A DNA stretch of 64,000 bases from Flavobacteriales bacterium (GCA_029251405.1 JAQXDK010000007.1:34883-98882), one strand, 5' to 3'; positions 34,636 to 44,313 are shown, counted from the first letter of the stretch. Notes: generated from the sequence alone by a model not told the origin. Program-made: numbers and translations.

Positions 34636-36687
34636 TTAAGCAGATTTCTTGGTCTTTGTTTTGGTATTTGTAGCTGTTTTTTTTGCTGAGCTGGTCTTTG
34701 TAATAGCTGTTTTCTTTGTTTTTACAGTTGAAGCCTTAGTTTTTTTTGTGACTGTTTCCGTTTCTTCTTTTTGAAATGGTCTTTTGCCAAATATTTCTTC
34801 TAAATCTTCTTTGAAAATAACCTCAGTTTCAAGCAATTTATTTGATAACTGATGAAGTTTGTCTTCATGTTTCTTTAAAATAGCTTTAGCTCTAGCGTAT
34901 TGTGTATCGATTATTTTTTTGATTTCTTGGTCAATAATTTTCGCGGTCTCTTCAGAATATGGTTTGGTGAAACCATACCCTTGATTTTGTGAGTCATAAT
35001 AAGAAACATTACCTATTTTTTCGTCTAATCCGTATATAGTAACCATGGCCATTGCTTGTTTAGTTACTTTTTCTAAATCACTTAAAGCTCCTGTCGAAAT
35101 TTTATTAAAAATAATTGATTCAGCAGCTCTTCCACCCAGTGCAGAACACATTTCATCTAAAATTTGCTCGGTAGTTGTTAATGATCTCTCTTCAGGTAGA
35201 TACCATGCTGCACCCAAACTTCTTCCTCTTGGAACTATAGTTACTTTAACCAAAGGATTAGCATGCTCCAACATCCAACTTACAGTTGCATGTCCTGCTT
35301 CATGATAGGCAATAGTTTTCTTTTCCTGTTTTGTAATAATTTTATTTTTCTTTTCTAACCCACCAATTATACGGTCAACAGCATCCAGAAAATCTTGTTT
35401 TTGAACACTGGTCTTTTTCTTTCTTGCAGCAATTAAGGCTGCTTCGTTACAAATATTTGCAATATCGGCACCACTGAATCCAGGAGTTTGTCTAGCAAGA
35501 AAATCTCGATCTAATTTTTTTTCTAGTTTGATGGGTTTTAAATGAACTTCAAAAATTTCTTTTCTTTCATTTAAATCTGGCATATCAACATAAATTTGTC
35601 TGTCAAATCTTCCGGCTCTCATCAATGCTCTGTCCAATACGTCTGCTCTGTTAGTTGCAGCTAACATTATTACCCCAGAATTAGTTCCAAATCCGTCCAT
35701 CTCTGTTAACAATTGATTCAAAGTATTTTCCCTTTCATCATTTGATCCCATGTTTGGGTTTTTCCCTCTTGCTCTACCTATGGCATCAATTTCATCAATA
35801 AATATTATACATGGAGATTTTTCCTTTGCTTGTTTAAATAAATCTCTTACTCTTGAAGCACCAACACCAACAAACATTTCTACAAAGTCAGAACCTGACA
35901 ATGAAAAGAAAGGCACTTTAGCTTCTCCAGCAACAGCCTTTGCAATTAATGTTTTACCTGTACCTGGAGGTCCTACAAGTAATGCGCCTTTTGGAATTTT
36001 AGCTCCTAATGCTGTGTATTTTTTTGGGTTTTTAAGAAAATCAACTATTTCTTTCACCTCTTCTTTGGCCTCTTCTAATCCTGCGACATTATCAAAAGTA
36101 ACATTGGTTGATTTACCTTGACCAAACATCTGAGCCTTAGATTTACCAATATTAAATAATTGGCCACCAGATCCACCTGCACCTCCAGAAACTCTACGCA
36201 TAATAAAGGACCATACTGCTATCATAATTCCAAAAAAGATTATCCACCCAAGTATATCTTTTCCGAAGTTATCTTCTTCAACATAATCGTACATCAGTGT
36301 TTTATTGCTGTACGCATACTCTTTTTGTGCTTCATCTAGAAAAGTTGAAAAGGTCTCATTATTAGGGATATTAAATGCGTAATGAGGTCCATTATTTGGC
36401 CCTCCGAAAACACTTTTTTCAGGAATGTTCTTGTCTTTGTGAGGGGCTTGTGTTAATTGTTCATTATAGATATAAACTCTTGCTTCTCTTTTATTTATGA
36501 CTTCTACTTTTCTGACTTGTTTATTTTTAATAAAGGATTTAAACTCAGAATAATTTGATTTTATAATACCACTATTAACAGGATTGAATAAATTGATAGA
36601 AATTAAAATGACTGCTACGATACCATATATCCAATAGAAATTAAATTTCGGTAAGTTTCCTTTAATCTTCTTTTTTTTATTTGTCAT
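34636..36687 (-). CDS. ftsH: ATP-dependent zinc metalloprotease FtsH
   Basis: A 683-residue membrane AAA+ protease. Two transmembrane helices (about residues 17-34 and 148-165) flank a periplasmic domain. Walker [19 protein letters not shown] lies near residue 240, Walker B is FIDEIDAIG, the SRH is [15 protein letters not shown], and the zinc site is HEAGH near residue 460. The C-terminal ~45 residues are a Lys/Thr/Ala-rich tail. It degrades misfolded membrane proteins and regulatory substrates. It lies between rsfS and cdsA on one strand. Confidence 0.96.
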   Translation of the reverse strand: MTNKKKKIKGNLPKFNFYWIYGIVAVILISINLFNPVNSGIIKSNYSEFKSFIKNKQVRKVEVINKREARVYIYNEQLTQAPHKDKNIPEKSVFGGPNNGPHYAFNIPNNETFSTFLDEAQKEYAYSNKTLMYDYVEEDNFGKDILGWIIFFGIMIAVWSFIMRRVSGGAGGSGGQLFNIGKSKAQMFGQGKSTNVTFDNVAGLEEAKEEVKEIVDFLKNPKKYTALGAKIPKGALLVGPPGTGKTLIAKAVAGEAKVPFFSLSGSDFVEMFVGVGASRVRDLFKQAKEKSPCIIFIDEIDAIGRARGKNPNMGSNDERENTLNQLLTEMDGFGTNSGVIMLAATNRADVLDRALMRAGRFDRQIYVDMPDLNERKEIFEVHLKPIKLEKKLDRDFLARQTPGFSGADIANICNEAALIAARKKKTSVQKQDFLDAVDRIIGGLEKKNKIITKQEKKTIAYHEAGHATVSWMLEHANPLVKVTIVPRGRSLGAAWYLPEERSLTTTEQILDEMCSALGGRAAESIIFNKISTGALSDLEKVTKQAMAMVTIYGLDEKIGNVSYYDSQNQGYGFTKPYSEETAKIIDQEIKKIIDTQYARAKAILKKHEDKLHQLSNKLLETEVIFKEDLEEIFGKRPFQKEETETVTKKTKASTVKTKKTAITKTSSAKKTATNTKTKTKKSA

Positions 36688-36696
36688 TTCTTTATT

Positions 36697-37038
36697 TTAA
36701 GATTGATATTCTTTTTTTGGTGCATCACCCCAAAGGTCTTCTAATTTGTAAATAGATCTTGTGTCTTTATAAAAAATATGTGCAATTACATTTACATAAT
36801 CCATAAGAATCCATTCACTATTTCCTTTTCCTTCTTCTTTCCAAGGTTTCTCTTTCAAATCTTTTACGCATTTTTTATAAACAGCTCTATTAATACCCTC
36901 AATATGTGTTGCTGAGTCTCCGTGACCTATAACGAAATAATCACAAATAGATCCATCAATGTTTCTCATATCCAAGCAAACGACATCTTTTGCTTTTCCA
37001 TCTAGGAGTCCTTCGATTATAGTATCTCTGAGTAACAT
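36697..37038 (-). CDS. rsfS: Ribosomal silencing factor RsfS
   Basis: A 113-residue Iojap/RsfS family protein. Family segments include DVVCLDMRNIDGSICDYFVIGHGDS (spread over about residues 18-42), then KPWKEEGKGNSEWILMDY and the VNVIAHIF block. It binds ribosomal protein L14 and blocks subunit joining under starvation. It is the first gene of the reverse operon rsfS-ftsH-cdsA, divergent from birA across about 100 bp. Confidence 0.93.
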   Translation of the reverse strand: MLLRDTIIEGLLDGKAKDVVCLDMRNIDGSICDYFVIGHGDSATHIEGINRAVYKKCVKDLKEKPWKEEGKGNSEWILMDYVNVIAHIFYKDTRSIYKLEDLWGDAPKKEYQS

Positions 37039-37077
37039 TTAATTTGAATTGGTTTAATTGTACGAATAAAACATGTG

Positions 37078-37085
37078 CAAAAATA
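37078..37085 (-). promoter_or_regulatory. Putative Bacteroidetes -7 element for rsfS-ftsH-cdsA
   Basis: On the minus strand it reads TATTTTTG, an exact TAnnTTTG match about 40 nt before the rsfS start in the 103-bp divergent spacer. No exact element was seen for birA on the plus strand. Confidence 0.4.
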
Positions 37086-37141
37086 GTTAATTATGGCTAA
37101 TCATTTGATTTGTTGAATTGTTTATCGTTTATTTAAAATAA

Positions 37142-37891
37142 ATGAACAATAGAATTACGTGTAATCAAATAATTAAACTAAGTTCTGTCGATTCTACAAA
37201 CAATTATGCTGCCAAACTTGTTAGGCAGACAAAAACCCCATTTGGATCGGTAATTATGGCAGACTTTCAAACTAACGGTAAGGGTCAAAGAGCTAACACA
37301 TGGATTTCTGATAATTCTAAAAATTTATTATTTAGCATATATGAAGATAGTTCGTTCTTAAATCCAAGCACTTTTTTTTACTTAAGTAAAATAACTGCTT
37401 TATCAATTAGAGAATTTATTTTAGAAGAGTCCAATGTGAAAGCTGTAATTAAATGGCCTAATGATGTATTGGTAGAAAATAAAAAAATAGCAGGAATACT
37501 TATTGAAAATCAATGGCGAAATAATAATTTGATTTCTTCAATAATTGGTATAGGTATTAATATTAATCAAGTTGTATTTCCATATAGTATTGTTGCTTCA
37601 AGTTTGAAAAAAATTACAACTAAAGATTTTGAGTTAAGACCTTTATTAAATAATTATTTAGAGATCTTTAGTAAGTGGTTGAAATTGCTAAAAAATAGAG
37701 ATTTTGATCTCATAAACGATCAATACCATAGGCATTTATTTAATTATAATTCCTGGTCCAACTATCATAAATCTGGAGAAAATTTTAAAGCGAAATTATT
37801 GGGGGTTAATGAATCAGGATTATTGATTCTACAGCTAGAAGATGGAAGCGAAAAATTATTCGATATAAAACAAATTACTCAGTTAATATAG
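37142..37891 (+). CDS. birA: Biotin--[acetyl-CoA-carboxylase] ligase BirA (monofunctional)
   Basis: A 249-residue biotin protein ligase lacking the N-terminal DNA-binding domain of E. coli BirA. SSVDSTNNYA, the biotinyl-AMP loop GKGQRANTW, LLFSI, KWPNDVLVENKKIAGILIEN (split over the active site) and GIGININQ are all present. A small C-terminal SH3-like region follows (AKLLGVNESGLLILQ). It attaches biotin to carrier proteins such as AccB. Its last 17 nt overlap the convergent SRPBCC gene. Confidence 0.93.
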   Translation: MNNRITCNQIIKLSSVDSTNNYAAKLVRQTKTPFGSVIMADFQTNGKGQRANTWISDNSKNLLFSIYEDSSFLNPSTFFYLSKITALSIREFILEESNVKAVIKWPNDVLVENKKIAGILIENQWRNNNLISSIIGIGININQVVFPYSIVASSLKKITTKDFELRPLLNNYLEIFSKWLKLLKNRDFDLINDQYHRHLFNYNSWSNYHKSGENFKAKLLGVNESGLLILQLEDGSEKLFDIKQITQLI

Positions 37892-38282
37892 CTTTCTCAA
37901 TACTATTTGCCATATAATTAAAAAGTTCATTAAGAGGTTTTCCTACGATTACTTTGAGCATTGGACTCACATCAGCTTTTGAAGTTATTTGAGCTGTGCA
38001 TGTTTCAGGTTTTAAACTTTGTATATCAATAATAATATTAAAATTAAACGGTGATTTTTTTTCACTTTTTAAATGTATTTTATTTTTTGAAACCGCTTCT
38101 TTTTTGATATCCAACACGTAAGTATTTTGAATGCTAAAAGTGCAAAAATCTTTATTTGATTCCCAGTTTTTTATTTTGTCCTTTGGAAAAAGATTGATGT
38201 AGTTATTTAAATCAGATAAATATTCAATGCATTTTGAGGAATTTAAATTAACCTCTATTTTTTCGCTAACAATTTCAAGCAT
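37875..38282 (-). CDS. SRPBCC-fold protein
   Basis: About 135 residues from ATG 38282, which overlaps the pyrE stop by 8 nt; an in-frame upstream start at 38306 is less likely. The pattern of EKIEVNLNSSKCIEYLSDLNN at the start and a long C-terminal helix (LNELFNYMANSIEKAI) fits the START/SRPBCC hydrophobic-ligand-binding fold often found next to pyrE in Bacteroidota. No ligand or enzymatic role can be assigned. It is in one operon with pyrE. Confidence 0.7.
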   Translation of the reverse strand: MLEIVSEKIEVNLNSSKCIEYLSDLNNYINLFPKDKIKNWESNKDFCTFSIQNTYVLDIKKEAVSKNKIHLKSEKKSPFNFNIIIDIQSLKPETCTAQITSKADVSPMLKVIVGKPLNELFNYMANSIEKAILTE

Positions 38283-38919
38283 TTGGATTCCAATTTGCAG
38301 GAGCATTTCTCCATTGGTTAAGGGTTTCTAAATCTTTTTCGGATATGTACTTTTTCTCCAAAGCAGTGTCGATTAACACATTGTAATCTGATAGGGTGCT
38401 AAATATGCAAGATTCAGATTTAAAATTGTCAATGGAAGTTTGAAACCCATAAGTGAAAATAGCTCCTAACCCTATGACATTAACGCCATAGTCTCTTAAA
38501 TCTCTAACTGCTTTTAAACTGCTTTTTCCTGATGAGATTAAATCTTCTATTACAAAAACGTCATCTGTTTTCTTTAAATCTCCCTCGATATTGTTCTTCA
38601 TTCCGTGTGCTTTTGCTGAAGATCGCACATAGCAAAATGGAACTTGAAGCTCTTCTGCAACTAATGCTCCAATGGCAATCCCACCCGTTGCTACACCTGC
38701 AATGCATGATGGAGAATAATTATTCCTAATTAAAGAAACAAATTCATTTTTTATGAAACTTCTAATATCTGGATGGCCTAATATTTTTCTGTTGTCACAA
38801 TAAATAGGAGATTTCCAGCCAGATGCCCAATTAAAGGGATTGGTTGGCTGTAATTTAACTGCATTGATTTTTAAAAGAAATTCAGCTACTTTAGCTGAGT
38901 TATTTATTGAGTTAACCAT
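38275..38919 (-). CDS. pyrE: Orotate phosphoribosyltransferase PyrE
   Basis: A 214-residue type I phosphoribosyltransferase. NPFNWASGWKSPIYCDNRK binds orotate, GVATGGIAIGALVAEEL lies in the core, and VFVIEDLISSGKSSLKAV is the PRPP-binding motif. It converts orotate and PRPP to OMP in pyrimidine synthesis. It is divergent from the Nudix gene with only 7 bp between the two start codons, so each promoter must lie inside the other gene or transcription starts elsewhere. Confidence 0.95.
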   Translation of the reverse strand: MVNSINNSAKVAEFLLKINAVKLQPTNPFNWASGWKSPIYCDNRKILGHPDIRSFIKNEFVSLIRNNYSPSCIAGVATGGIAIGALVAEELQVPFCYVRSSAKAHGMKNNIEGDLKKTDDVFVIEDLISSGKSSLKAVRDLRDYGVNVIGLGAIFTYGFQTSIDNFKSESCIFSTLSDYNVLIDTALEKKYISEKDLETLNQWRNAPANWNPNA

Positions 38920-38926
38920 CAGACAA

Positions 38927-39508
38927 ATGTATAAAGTTTTTGATAGTAAATCCCAGATAATTTTTTCTCAAAATAAAATAGGTAGTTCTTCTATAGTTGT
39001 CAAAGAGGTCTCAGATTTAGAACATCATAATTCCAATGGTTATTTTCATTTTAATCATGTTTCTTTAGACCCTTTAAAAAGTATGCAACAATGGTTTTCG
39101 AAATATCAATTTATTGACGCTTCAGGTGGCTTGGTTGAGTGTGAAAAAGATTTTTTGTGGATTTTAAGAAATGGAATTTGGGATTTACCAAAAGGAAAAT
39201 TAGAAAAAGGGGAGGACTTTAAAACTGCTGGTATTAGAGAGGTTCAAGAAGAATGTGGTTTAGATAAAAATCTTTCAATTATTGATTTATTACATATTTC
39301 TTTCCATACCTATGTTCAGAATTCTACATGTTTTTTAAAAAGAACACATTGGTATAAGATGAAATATTTTGGTAATAAAAAACTCACTCCTCAAATAGAA
39401 GAAGGGATCGAATATGTTAAGTGGCTTAATTTTGAAAATTCTGCAATAAAGGCAAAAAAATCTTTTGGCTCTATTGGAGACGTATGGACTTCGTTTTTGA
39501 AAACTTAA
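38927..39508 (+). CDS. Nudix hydrolase
   Basis: About 193 residues from ATG 38927. A start further upstream (38840) would run inside pyrE on the other strand and adds no family sequence. The full Nudix box GX5EX7REUXEEXGU is present as GKLEKGEDFKTAGIREVQEE followed by CGL, with an N-terminal domain of about 75 residues preceding it. It hydrolyses a nucleoside diphosphate linked to some other group; the substrate is unknown. The gene overlaps the convergent TlpA-like gene by 4 nt. Confidence 0.88.
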   Translation: MYKVFDSKSQIIFSQNKIGSSSIVVKEVSDLEHHNSNGYFHFNHVSLDPLKSMQQWFSKYQFIDASGGLVECEKDFLWILRNGIWDLPKGKLEKGEDFKTAGIREVQEECGLDKNLSIIDLLHISFHTYVQNSTCFLKRTHWYKMKYFGNKKLTPQIEEGIEYVKWLNFENSAIKAKKSFGSIGDVWTSFLKT

Positions 39509-40965
39509 TTTCTACTTCCAATATTGTATTGTCTTTTAGGATTTAATTTTTTTTGAATATTAAAAAATAATTTATCGATACTTTGGTCATTATAAAGTGA
39601 AATTGGTGGAAGGGAAGGGAATTGATAAATAAATCCCTTGGGGTCAATTAATAAGTGAGTGGGAAGATGGTCTAGATTTAAATAAGAAATAATTTCTTCT
39701 TTATTTACTGGAAAACAAATGGGCCATGAATTAAAATCATTATTTGCAAGAAATTTTTTTAATTCAGAAACTTGATCATTTAAATTAACGGACAAAAAAT
39801 TGATAAAAGAGTATTTTTTAGAAAATTGGTTAATAACCTCCATTTCATGTAAACTATTATTATTCCAAGTAGCAAAAAAATTTAAGTAAGTATATTTTCC
39901 TTTTAAATTTTCAATAGAAATTTCCAATTGATTGGTGTCAATGAATTTAAAGTTGGGAAATGCTGCACCTTTAGAAAGTTTGGTAAGTTCTAATATGCAG
40001 TTTGATGCAATAATTCTGTGCTGTTCCCATTTGCTATTATCACTTATCTCTATTAAAAAACTTAGAATAGTTTCCGTATTGTAATCAATAGAATTGAAAC
40101 CATCATACAGGCCTTTAATAATAGCAAGTTCAGCAAGTTTTGGATTGATGAAAAATCTAGAATCTTTAGTTACTTCAAGAAGTTTATTAAAGCTTCCAAA
40201 ATTATTAACTGCAAATTTTATTTTTTCGTTAAAACCTACATTACCTATACTGAATACATCGCTATAGAAAATATTGAAAAATTGCATGTATGCGTCATTT
40301 TTATAATTAATCTCATTATTCTTTAGGTAGTTTTCATAGAGATAGCTTTTATAGTATTCTCCTTTACTTTGATGTGCTAATTGTTCTAATAAGGCAATTT
40401 CATATCTTATATAATTGTGTAAAAATTTAATGGGGAAACGGTCATATCTTTTGGCTAAAAGAACTTTAAAATTATTGAGGCTATCTTGAAATTCTCTGTT
40501 GTGTTTCGCCATCCTAATAATTTTGGAGGTGTCGCCGTAAAGGAAAAAATCTACTTGAAGATTGAAATCTAAAATCAAATTATTTATATCAGAAGATTCA
40601 ATATTTATAAATAGCAATTGAACCTTTGATTTTTTTAAGGATGCTTCATCGATTAAAGTGTCTTTAGGAAAGTATAAATTGTAGTGCGTTGTTGCAGTGT
40701 CTAGATACAACATGCCATGTGATCTTCCAATGTGTAATTCTGTGAGTTCTATTTGATGTGCGTCAAAATTGAGTTTGGCAAACCCGTCACCGTTGATGGT
40801 TTGTTGATCAATTATTTGATATTGATTGCTGACATAATCAATTTTTTTCTTCCAGGTAATGGTTTGATTTTTGTAATCTGGAGCTGAGATGTTAACGACT
40901 GTTCCATATATAAATTGGGAATTTAAAATTAACGATAGAACAATAATTGTTCCTATTCTAGTCAT
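39505..40965 (-). CDS. TlpA/thioredoxin-like exported protein lacking the CxxC
   Basis: About 486 residues from ATG 40965, which overlaps coaD by 8 nt; a start at 40986 is in frame. A signal peptide (IGTIIVLSLILNSQFIYG) precedes a long helical N-terminal region as in Bacteroidota TlpA-family proteins. The C-terminal ~140 residues have the thioredoxin-like pattern: FPNFKFIDTNQ, KGKYTYLNFFATW, and the cis-Pro segment LPTHLLIDPKG. Where TlpA has WCxPC this protein reads WNNNS, so neither catalytic cysteine is present. It cannot act as a classical thiol oxidoreductase; a binding or chaperone role is possible. Confidence 0.75.
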   Translation of the reverse strand: MTRIGTIIVLSLILNSQFIYGTVVNISAPDYKNQTITWKKKIDYVSNQYQIIDQQTINGDGFAKLNFDAHQIELTELHIGRSHGMLYLDTATTHYNLYFPKDTLIDEASLKKSKVQLLFINIESSDINNLILDFNLQVDFFLYGDTSKIIRMAKHNREFQDSLNNFKVLLAKRYDRFPIKFLHNYIRYEIALLEQLAHQSKGEYYKSYLYENYLKNNEINYKNDAYMQFFNIFYSDVFSIGNVGFNEKIKFAVNNFGSFNKLLEVTKDSRFFINPKLAELAIIKGLYDGFNSIDYNTETILSFLIEISDNSKWEQHRIIASNCILELTKLSKGAAFPNFKFIDTNQLEISIENLKGKYTYLNFFATWNNNSLHEMEVINQFSKKYSFINFLSVNLNDQVSELKKFLANNDFNSWPICFPVNKEEIISYLNLDHLPTHLLIDPKGFIYQFPSLPPISLYNDQSIDKLFFNIQKKLNPKRQYNIGSRN

Positions 40966-41434
40966 TGATGGGGATATTAACGGCATTTGGAATTAAACTG
41001 TTAATGTCTCCATTGTTGATGAAAATTTGCCTAACAATTGAAGAAGATATCATACCGTATTTATTGCTAGCTAGTAAAAATATGGTTTCTATCTCTTTAT
41101 TCATCAGTGAATTAGTTTCGGCAATTTGTTTTTCGTACTCAAAATCAATTGTAGATCTTAAGCCTCTGAAAATAAAACTAGCATTTTCCTTTTTAGCAAA
41201 GTCAACAGTTAAACCATCGTATTTTTTTACTAAAATGTTTTGGTGAGAATCAAATGTTTTTTTCACCCATTCTTCTCTAATTGCAACATCGAATTGATGT
41301 TTTTTGTTAGAATTACTCCCAATTCCAATAACAAGTGAGTCTACTAATTTTGCAGCTTTCAAAATAATGTATTCGTGACCAACTGTGATAGGGTCAAACG
41401 ATCCTGGAAATATGCCTATTTTTAGTTTTTCCAT
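40958..41434 (-). CDS. coaD: Phosphopantetheine adenylyltransferase CoaD
   Basis: A 158-residue nucleotidyltransferase. GIFPGSFDPITVGHEYII holds the TxGH nucleotide motif, FIFRGLRSTIDFEYE is the pantetheine-side block, and ISSSIVRQI the C-terminal SSSxVR motif. It makes dephospho-CoA from phosphopantetheine and ATP. It overlaps rsmD by 1 nt and the TlpA-like gene by 8 nt, indicating one transcript. Confidence 0.96.
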   Translation of the reverse strand: MEKLKIGIFPGSFDPITVGHEYIILKAAKLVDSLVIGIGSNSNKKHQFDVAIREEWVKKTFDSHQNILVKKYDGLTVDFAKKENASFIFRGLRSTIDFEYEKQIAETNSLMNKEIETIFLLASNKYGMISSSIVRQIFINNGDINSLIPNAVNIPIND

Positions 41435-41967
41435 TAGTATTTAAAAAATGAAAAGTTAACGCTACCGTATTTTCTCTTTTCTATAAAGTTAGGATATTCT
41501 CCGAAATTAATCTTTTTCCCATGTTCCATAATTAGCCATCCGTTTTTTCGAAGTAGTTTTTTTTCTAAAATCACTTCAGGAATTTTCTGTAAATTATTTA
41601 AATCATAAGGTGGGTCTGCAAATATTAAATCATAACTTTCTTGTTCTTGTTTTTCCAAAAATTTCCAAGCATTAATTTTCACTGTTTTAATACTCATAGA
41701 AAGCTTGTTGGCATTAAATCTTATGGATTTTACAGAATTTGCTTGATTGTCGACACAGGTTACTATTTTAGCTCCTCTTGAACTGAATTCATAAGCAATT
41801 CCTCCAGAACCCGAAAAAAGGTCTAAAACTTCTAAATCTTCAAACTCAATACGATTTTCCAGTATACTGAACAGGGCTTCTTTTGCAGTGCTTGTTGTAG
41901 GTCGAGCTTTTATACTTTTATCGTTAGGAATGTAAATAGATTTATATTTTCCTGAAATAATTCTCAT
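41434..41967 (-). CDS. rsmD: 16S rRNA (guanine966-N2)-methyltransferase RsmD
   Basis: A 177-residue methyltransferase. MRIISGKYKS, RPTTSTAKEALFSIL, the SAM loop VLDLFSGSGGIAYE and the catalytic FADPPYDL are in family order. It methylates G966 of 16S rRNA. The rsmD-coaD pairing is widespread in bacteria. It lies 1 nt after the DUF3822 gene. Confidence 0.94.
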   Translation of the reverse strand: MRIISGKYKSIYIPNDKSIKARPTTSTAKEALFSILENRIEFEDLEVLDLFSGSGGIAYEFSSRGAKIVTCVDNQANSVKSIRFNANKLSMSIKTVKINAWKFLEKQEQESYDLIFADPPYDLNNLQKIPEVILEKKLLRKNGWLIMEHGKKINFGEYPNFIEKRKYGSVNFSFFKY

Positions 41968-41968
41968 T

Positions 41969-42631
41969 TTAATGATTGTTAAAATCAGTTTCTTTATAGA
42001 TGTTGATTTTTGTTTGAGGTAATATTTCTTTGATTTTAGACAATAAAATTTGATTTTCTATCCCCATATAATCAAGATGAAAAGGTTCTTGAGTGAGTTG
42101 TGATTCTTTGACAACGCTCAAGAAATAGTATAATAGATCATCTGTATTTTCGAAGTTGAATCTATTAAGTAGTGTGAGCTTATTTTTAACGTACGAACTA
42201 ATGTAGATTATCCTTTCTCCAACAAAGACTTTTATTTGATTTTTGTTTTCCTTGAAAAATGATATTGATTCAGCGAAATGTTTTAGGTTTACATTGGGTA
42301 TTTTAGATAGAATCTTTTTTTGAAGTTCTTTGGAAATAGCCCAATATATATATGAATCAATATGTGGTTTTTCACTTTTTAGAAAGGTAGTGGATGGGGA
42401 GTTGTTAAAAACCTCTTTTTTTTGATTTTCAGAAATGTGGTCCCAAATTTCAATAGGAATAATAGAAAAATCTGGATTGTCTATGTATACATTATTGATT
42501 TTACTAATAGCTTCAAAATTTCCAAAATCTAGTTTTTTCCAAAATCTAGTTTCACTAATCTCAAAAAATTGATTTTCAAAAAAATATATGTTTTTGGTTT
42601 CTTGTCCCAAGGGTTTGGATTTTATTTCCAA
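41969..42631 (-). CDS. DUF3822 family protein
   Basis: A 220-residue protein with the layout of DUF3822, found next to rsmD in Bacteroidota. Its fold resembles an actin/ASKHA-type pilus-assembly protein, with FVGERIIYISSYVKNKLTLLN near residue 135 and YYFLSVVKESQ before HLDYMG. No enzymatic motif is visible and the function is unknown. It overlaps the upstream membrane-protein gene by 10 nt and precedes rsmD by 1 nt. Confidence 0.72.
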   Translation of the reverse strand: MEIKSKPLGQETKNIYFFENQFFEISETRFWKKLDFGNFEAISKINNVYIDNPDFSIIPIEIWDHISENQKKEVFNNSPSTTFLKSEKPHIDSYIYWAISKELQKKILSKIPNVNLKHFAESISFFKENKNQIKVFVGERIIYISSYVKNKLTLLNRFNFENTDDLLYYFLSVVKESQLTQEPFHLDYMGIENQILLSKIKEILPQTKINIYKETDFNNH

Positions 42632-44085
42632 TTCCCATTTGTTTTAACTTCGGTTAGAGAACCTGTTATAAGAGTGTCTCTTTCGTGAAGTGGATCGTAA
42701 GGATTTGGATCAAATGCTGTAAAAACTGGTGTTCCAACTTTTGAGAAAAGATAGAAGTAGTCTTGTGTATTATTTGTGAAATCTGGGTAGGATAACTGTT
42801 CGTTTTTATAAAATTCAAATGATATTTTATTACTATCTATTAATCGGTTAGCTACCATAGCTTTAAAATTATCAATTTCAAGATGAGGGCTTGAAAATTC
42901 ATCGTCTTTAATGATTAGATCTTTAACAACATAAAATGGTTCAAATAGTTCAGGGTTGTATAGTGAAGGTTGAAGATTGTAGGATAAAACATCTTCTAAG
43001 TCTGTCCAAAAAGCTTCTGAAGGTCTTGATACAACATCTTTCATTGTAAATGTGATTTCCATTTCCACTTCGTCTCTTAAAACTAGGAAATGCAATGTGT
43101 CTGTCAAATTTTCTTTAAGAGCTACTAAAAAATCTGATGATTTATTATGTGTAACAGAATTTAAAGAAACAATGTTGTCGCCAATTTTGAAATTAGGCAT
43201 TTGAGGTATGGAGTCTTTTACAATTAATCCAATAATATCTTTGTTGTAATAGGCTTTGTCGTTGCCATTAAAGTCGATAAGATAGGAAGAGACAAACTCA
43301 TATTTTTTTCCTTTTCTCTGCATTAAGACTTCGTAGGTAAGATCATCACTAGATTCCAAAACATCGGCAAATAAGCTAAACTTTTTATCGGTTGACATAG
43401 GGACTATGTTAAATTTCTCTATATCAAATTCAAAAAACCTGTTATTTATTGAATCAATATTAATTTTAAATAATTTGACTAAGACATTCTCCCAACTGGT
43501 GTCTTTAGTTAGTAGTCCACATTTTAATGCTTCTTTTTCATCATAAGATTCAATTTGAATATAGTCTACAATGGGGTCGTAGCCTAGAATTTCAGCATGT
43601 TCGGGTGTTATTTTGTAATCTGGAACAATACCTTTTGTGCTTATTGAATAAACACTGTCTTGAATAAGAAACCTTTTAAGCTCATTAAAATTATCGCTGT
43701 ACCATCCGTATTTTTTCTTGTACTCTAACTGAATAATTTCTATATCTCTTAAGCCTTGCTTAATGTTGTCATCGATTTTCTTTTTTAACTCAATTTGTGC
43801 AATGGTTGTTGAAATAGAAGAGTAGGTAGAATAGCCTAAAATTATACAGCTTACAAGCATGACAACTAAAACTATTAAATGTGTATTTTTTGTTATGATT
43901 TCTTTAATGTAGAGTACTGTTACAACGCCCATGAGTAAAACAACAAATGCTCCTAGTGTGAAGATCCCAGATTGGCTAGTAGATCCAGTCCCGCTAAAAA
44001 AAGCTGTGTTTAGCAACATTAATCCTATTAAAATAACAAGTGCTGGGAAAATATATTTTTTGATTAGAAGGCTTCGTTCTTCCAT
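42622..44085 (-). CDS. Uncharacterised membrane protein with PDZ-like region
   Basis: A 487-residue protein I cannot name. Three N-terminal transmembrane helices (about residues 11-30, 38-60, 68-90) lead into a helix with IIQLEYKKKYGWYSDNFNEL. That pattern resembles the start of pilin-like Bacteroidota proteins, where a helix is followed by Y-K-x-x-Y-G-x-Y. A large soluble region follows; around residues 295-350 GLIVKDSIPQMPNFKIGDNI and a nearby VLRDEVEMEITFTM look PDZ-like. It heads the run DUF3822-rsmD-coaD. Placement of the soluble part outside the cytoplasm is inferred. Confidence 0.55.
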   Translation of the reverse strand: MEERSLLIKKYIFPALVILIGLMLLNTAFFSGTGSTSQSGIFTLGAFVVLLMGVVTVLYIKEIITKNTHLIVLVVMLVSCIILGYSTYSSISTTIAQIELKKKIDDNIKQGLRDIEIIQLEYKKKYGWYSDNFNELKRFLIQDSVYSISTKGIVPDYKITPEHAEILGYDPIVDYIQIESYDEKEALKCGLLTKDTSWENVLVKLFKINIDSINNRFFEFDIEKFNIVPMSTDKKFSLFADVLESSDDLTYEVLMQRKGKKYEFVSSYLIDFNGNDKAYYNKDIIGLIVKDSIPQMPNFKIGDNIVSLNSVTHNKSSDFLVALKENLTDTLHFLVLRDEVEMEITFTMKDVVSRPSEAFWTDLEDVLSYNLQPSLYNPELFEPFYVVKDLIIKDDEFSSPHLEIDNFKAMVANRLIDSNKISFEFYKNEQLSYPDFTNNTQDYFYLFSKVGTPVFTAFDPNPYDPLHERDTLITGSLTEVKTNGNWK

Positions 44086-44102
44086 GGATTTATTTTTTGC
44101 TA

Positions 44103-44110
44103 CAAATCTA
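44103..44110 (-). promoter_or_regulatory. Putative Bacteroidetes -7 element for the membrane-protein operon
   Basis: Reads TAGATTTG on the minus strand, an exact TAnnTTTG match 17 nt before the start at 44085. The identical octamer precedes the DUF5606 gene. Confidence 0.4.
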
Positions 44111-44289
44111 ATATTTTTTTCAAACTGCTATTGATTTATAAGGAACTAAAAAGTGTGATACTTCGCGTCATTTAATCGATTTTTTATTCTGAATTAAGAT
44201 TTTATATTAAAATATTATTTTACTAAATTTTTTTAATATAAAATTATATCTCGAATGACTTGGTGTTTTATCTTATTTGTTTTAATTCG

Positions 44290-44297
44290 TATATTTG
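44290..44297 (+). promoter_or_regulatory. Putative Bacteroidetes -7 element for the E1 gene
   Basis: TATATTTG matches TAnnTTTG exactly, 16 nt before ATG 44314. The rest of the 228-bp gap (44086-44313) is very AT-rich and holds no gene or RNA that I can recognise. Confidence 0.45.
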
Positions 44298-44313
44298 AAT
44301 TGATAATAAAATT

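Noticed and set aside
35750..36121. Plus-strand 123-residue ORF opposite ftsH
   Set aside because: Antisense to the highly conserved AAA domain; composition is explained by the opposite strand.
44086..44313. A tRNA or small RNA gene in the 228-bp gap
   Set aside because: No cloverleaf arms or stable GC-rich stems are visible; the gap is very AT-rich and holds only promoter-like octamers.
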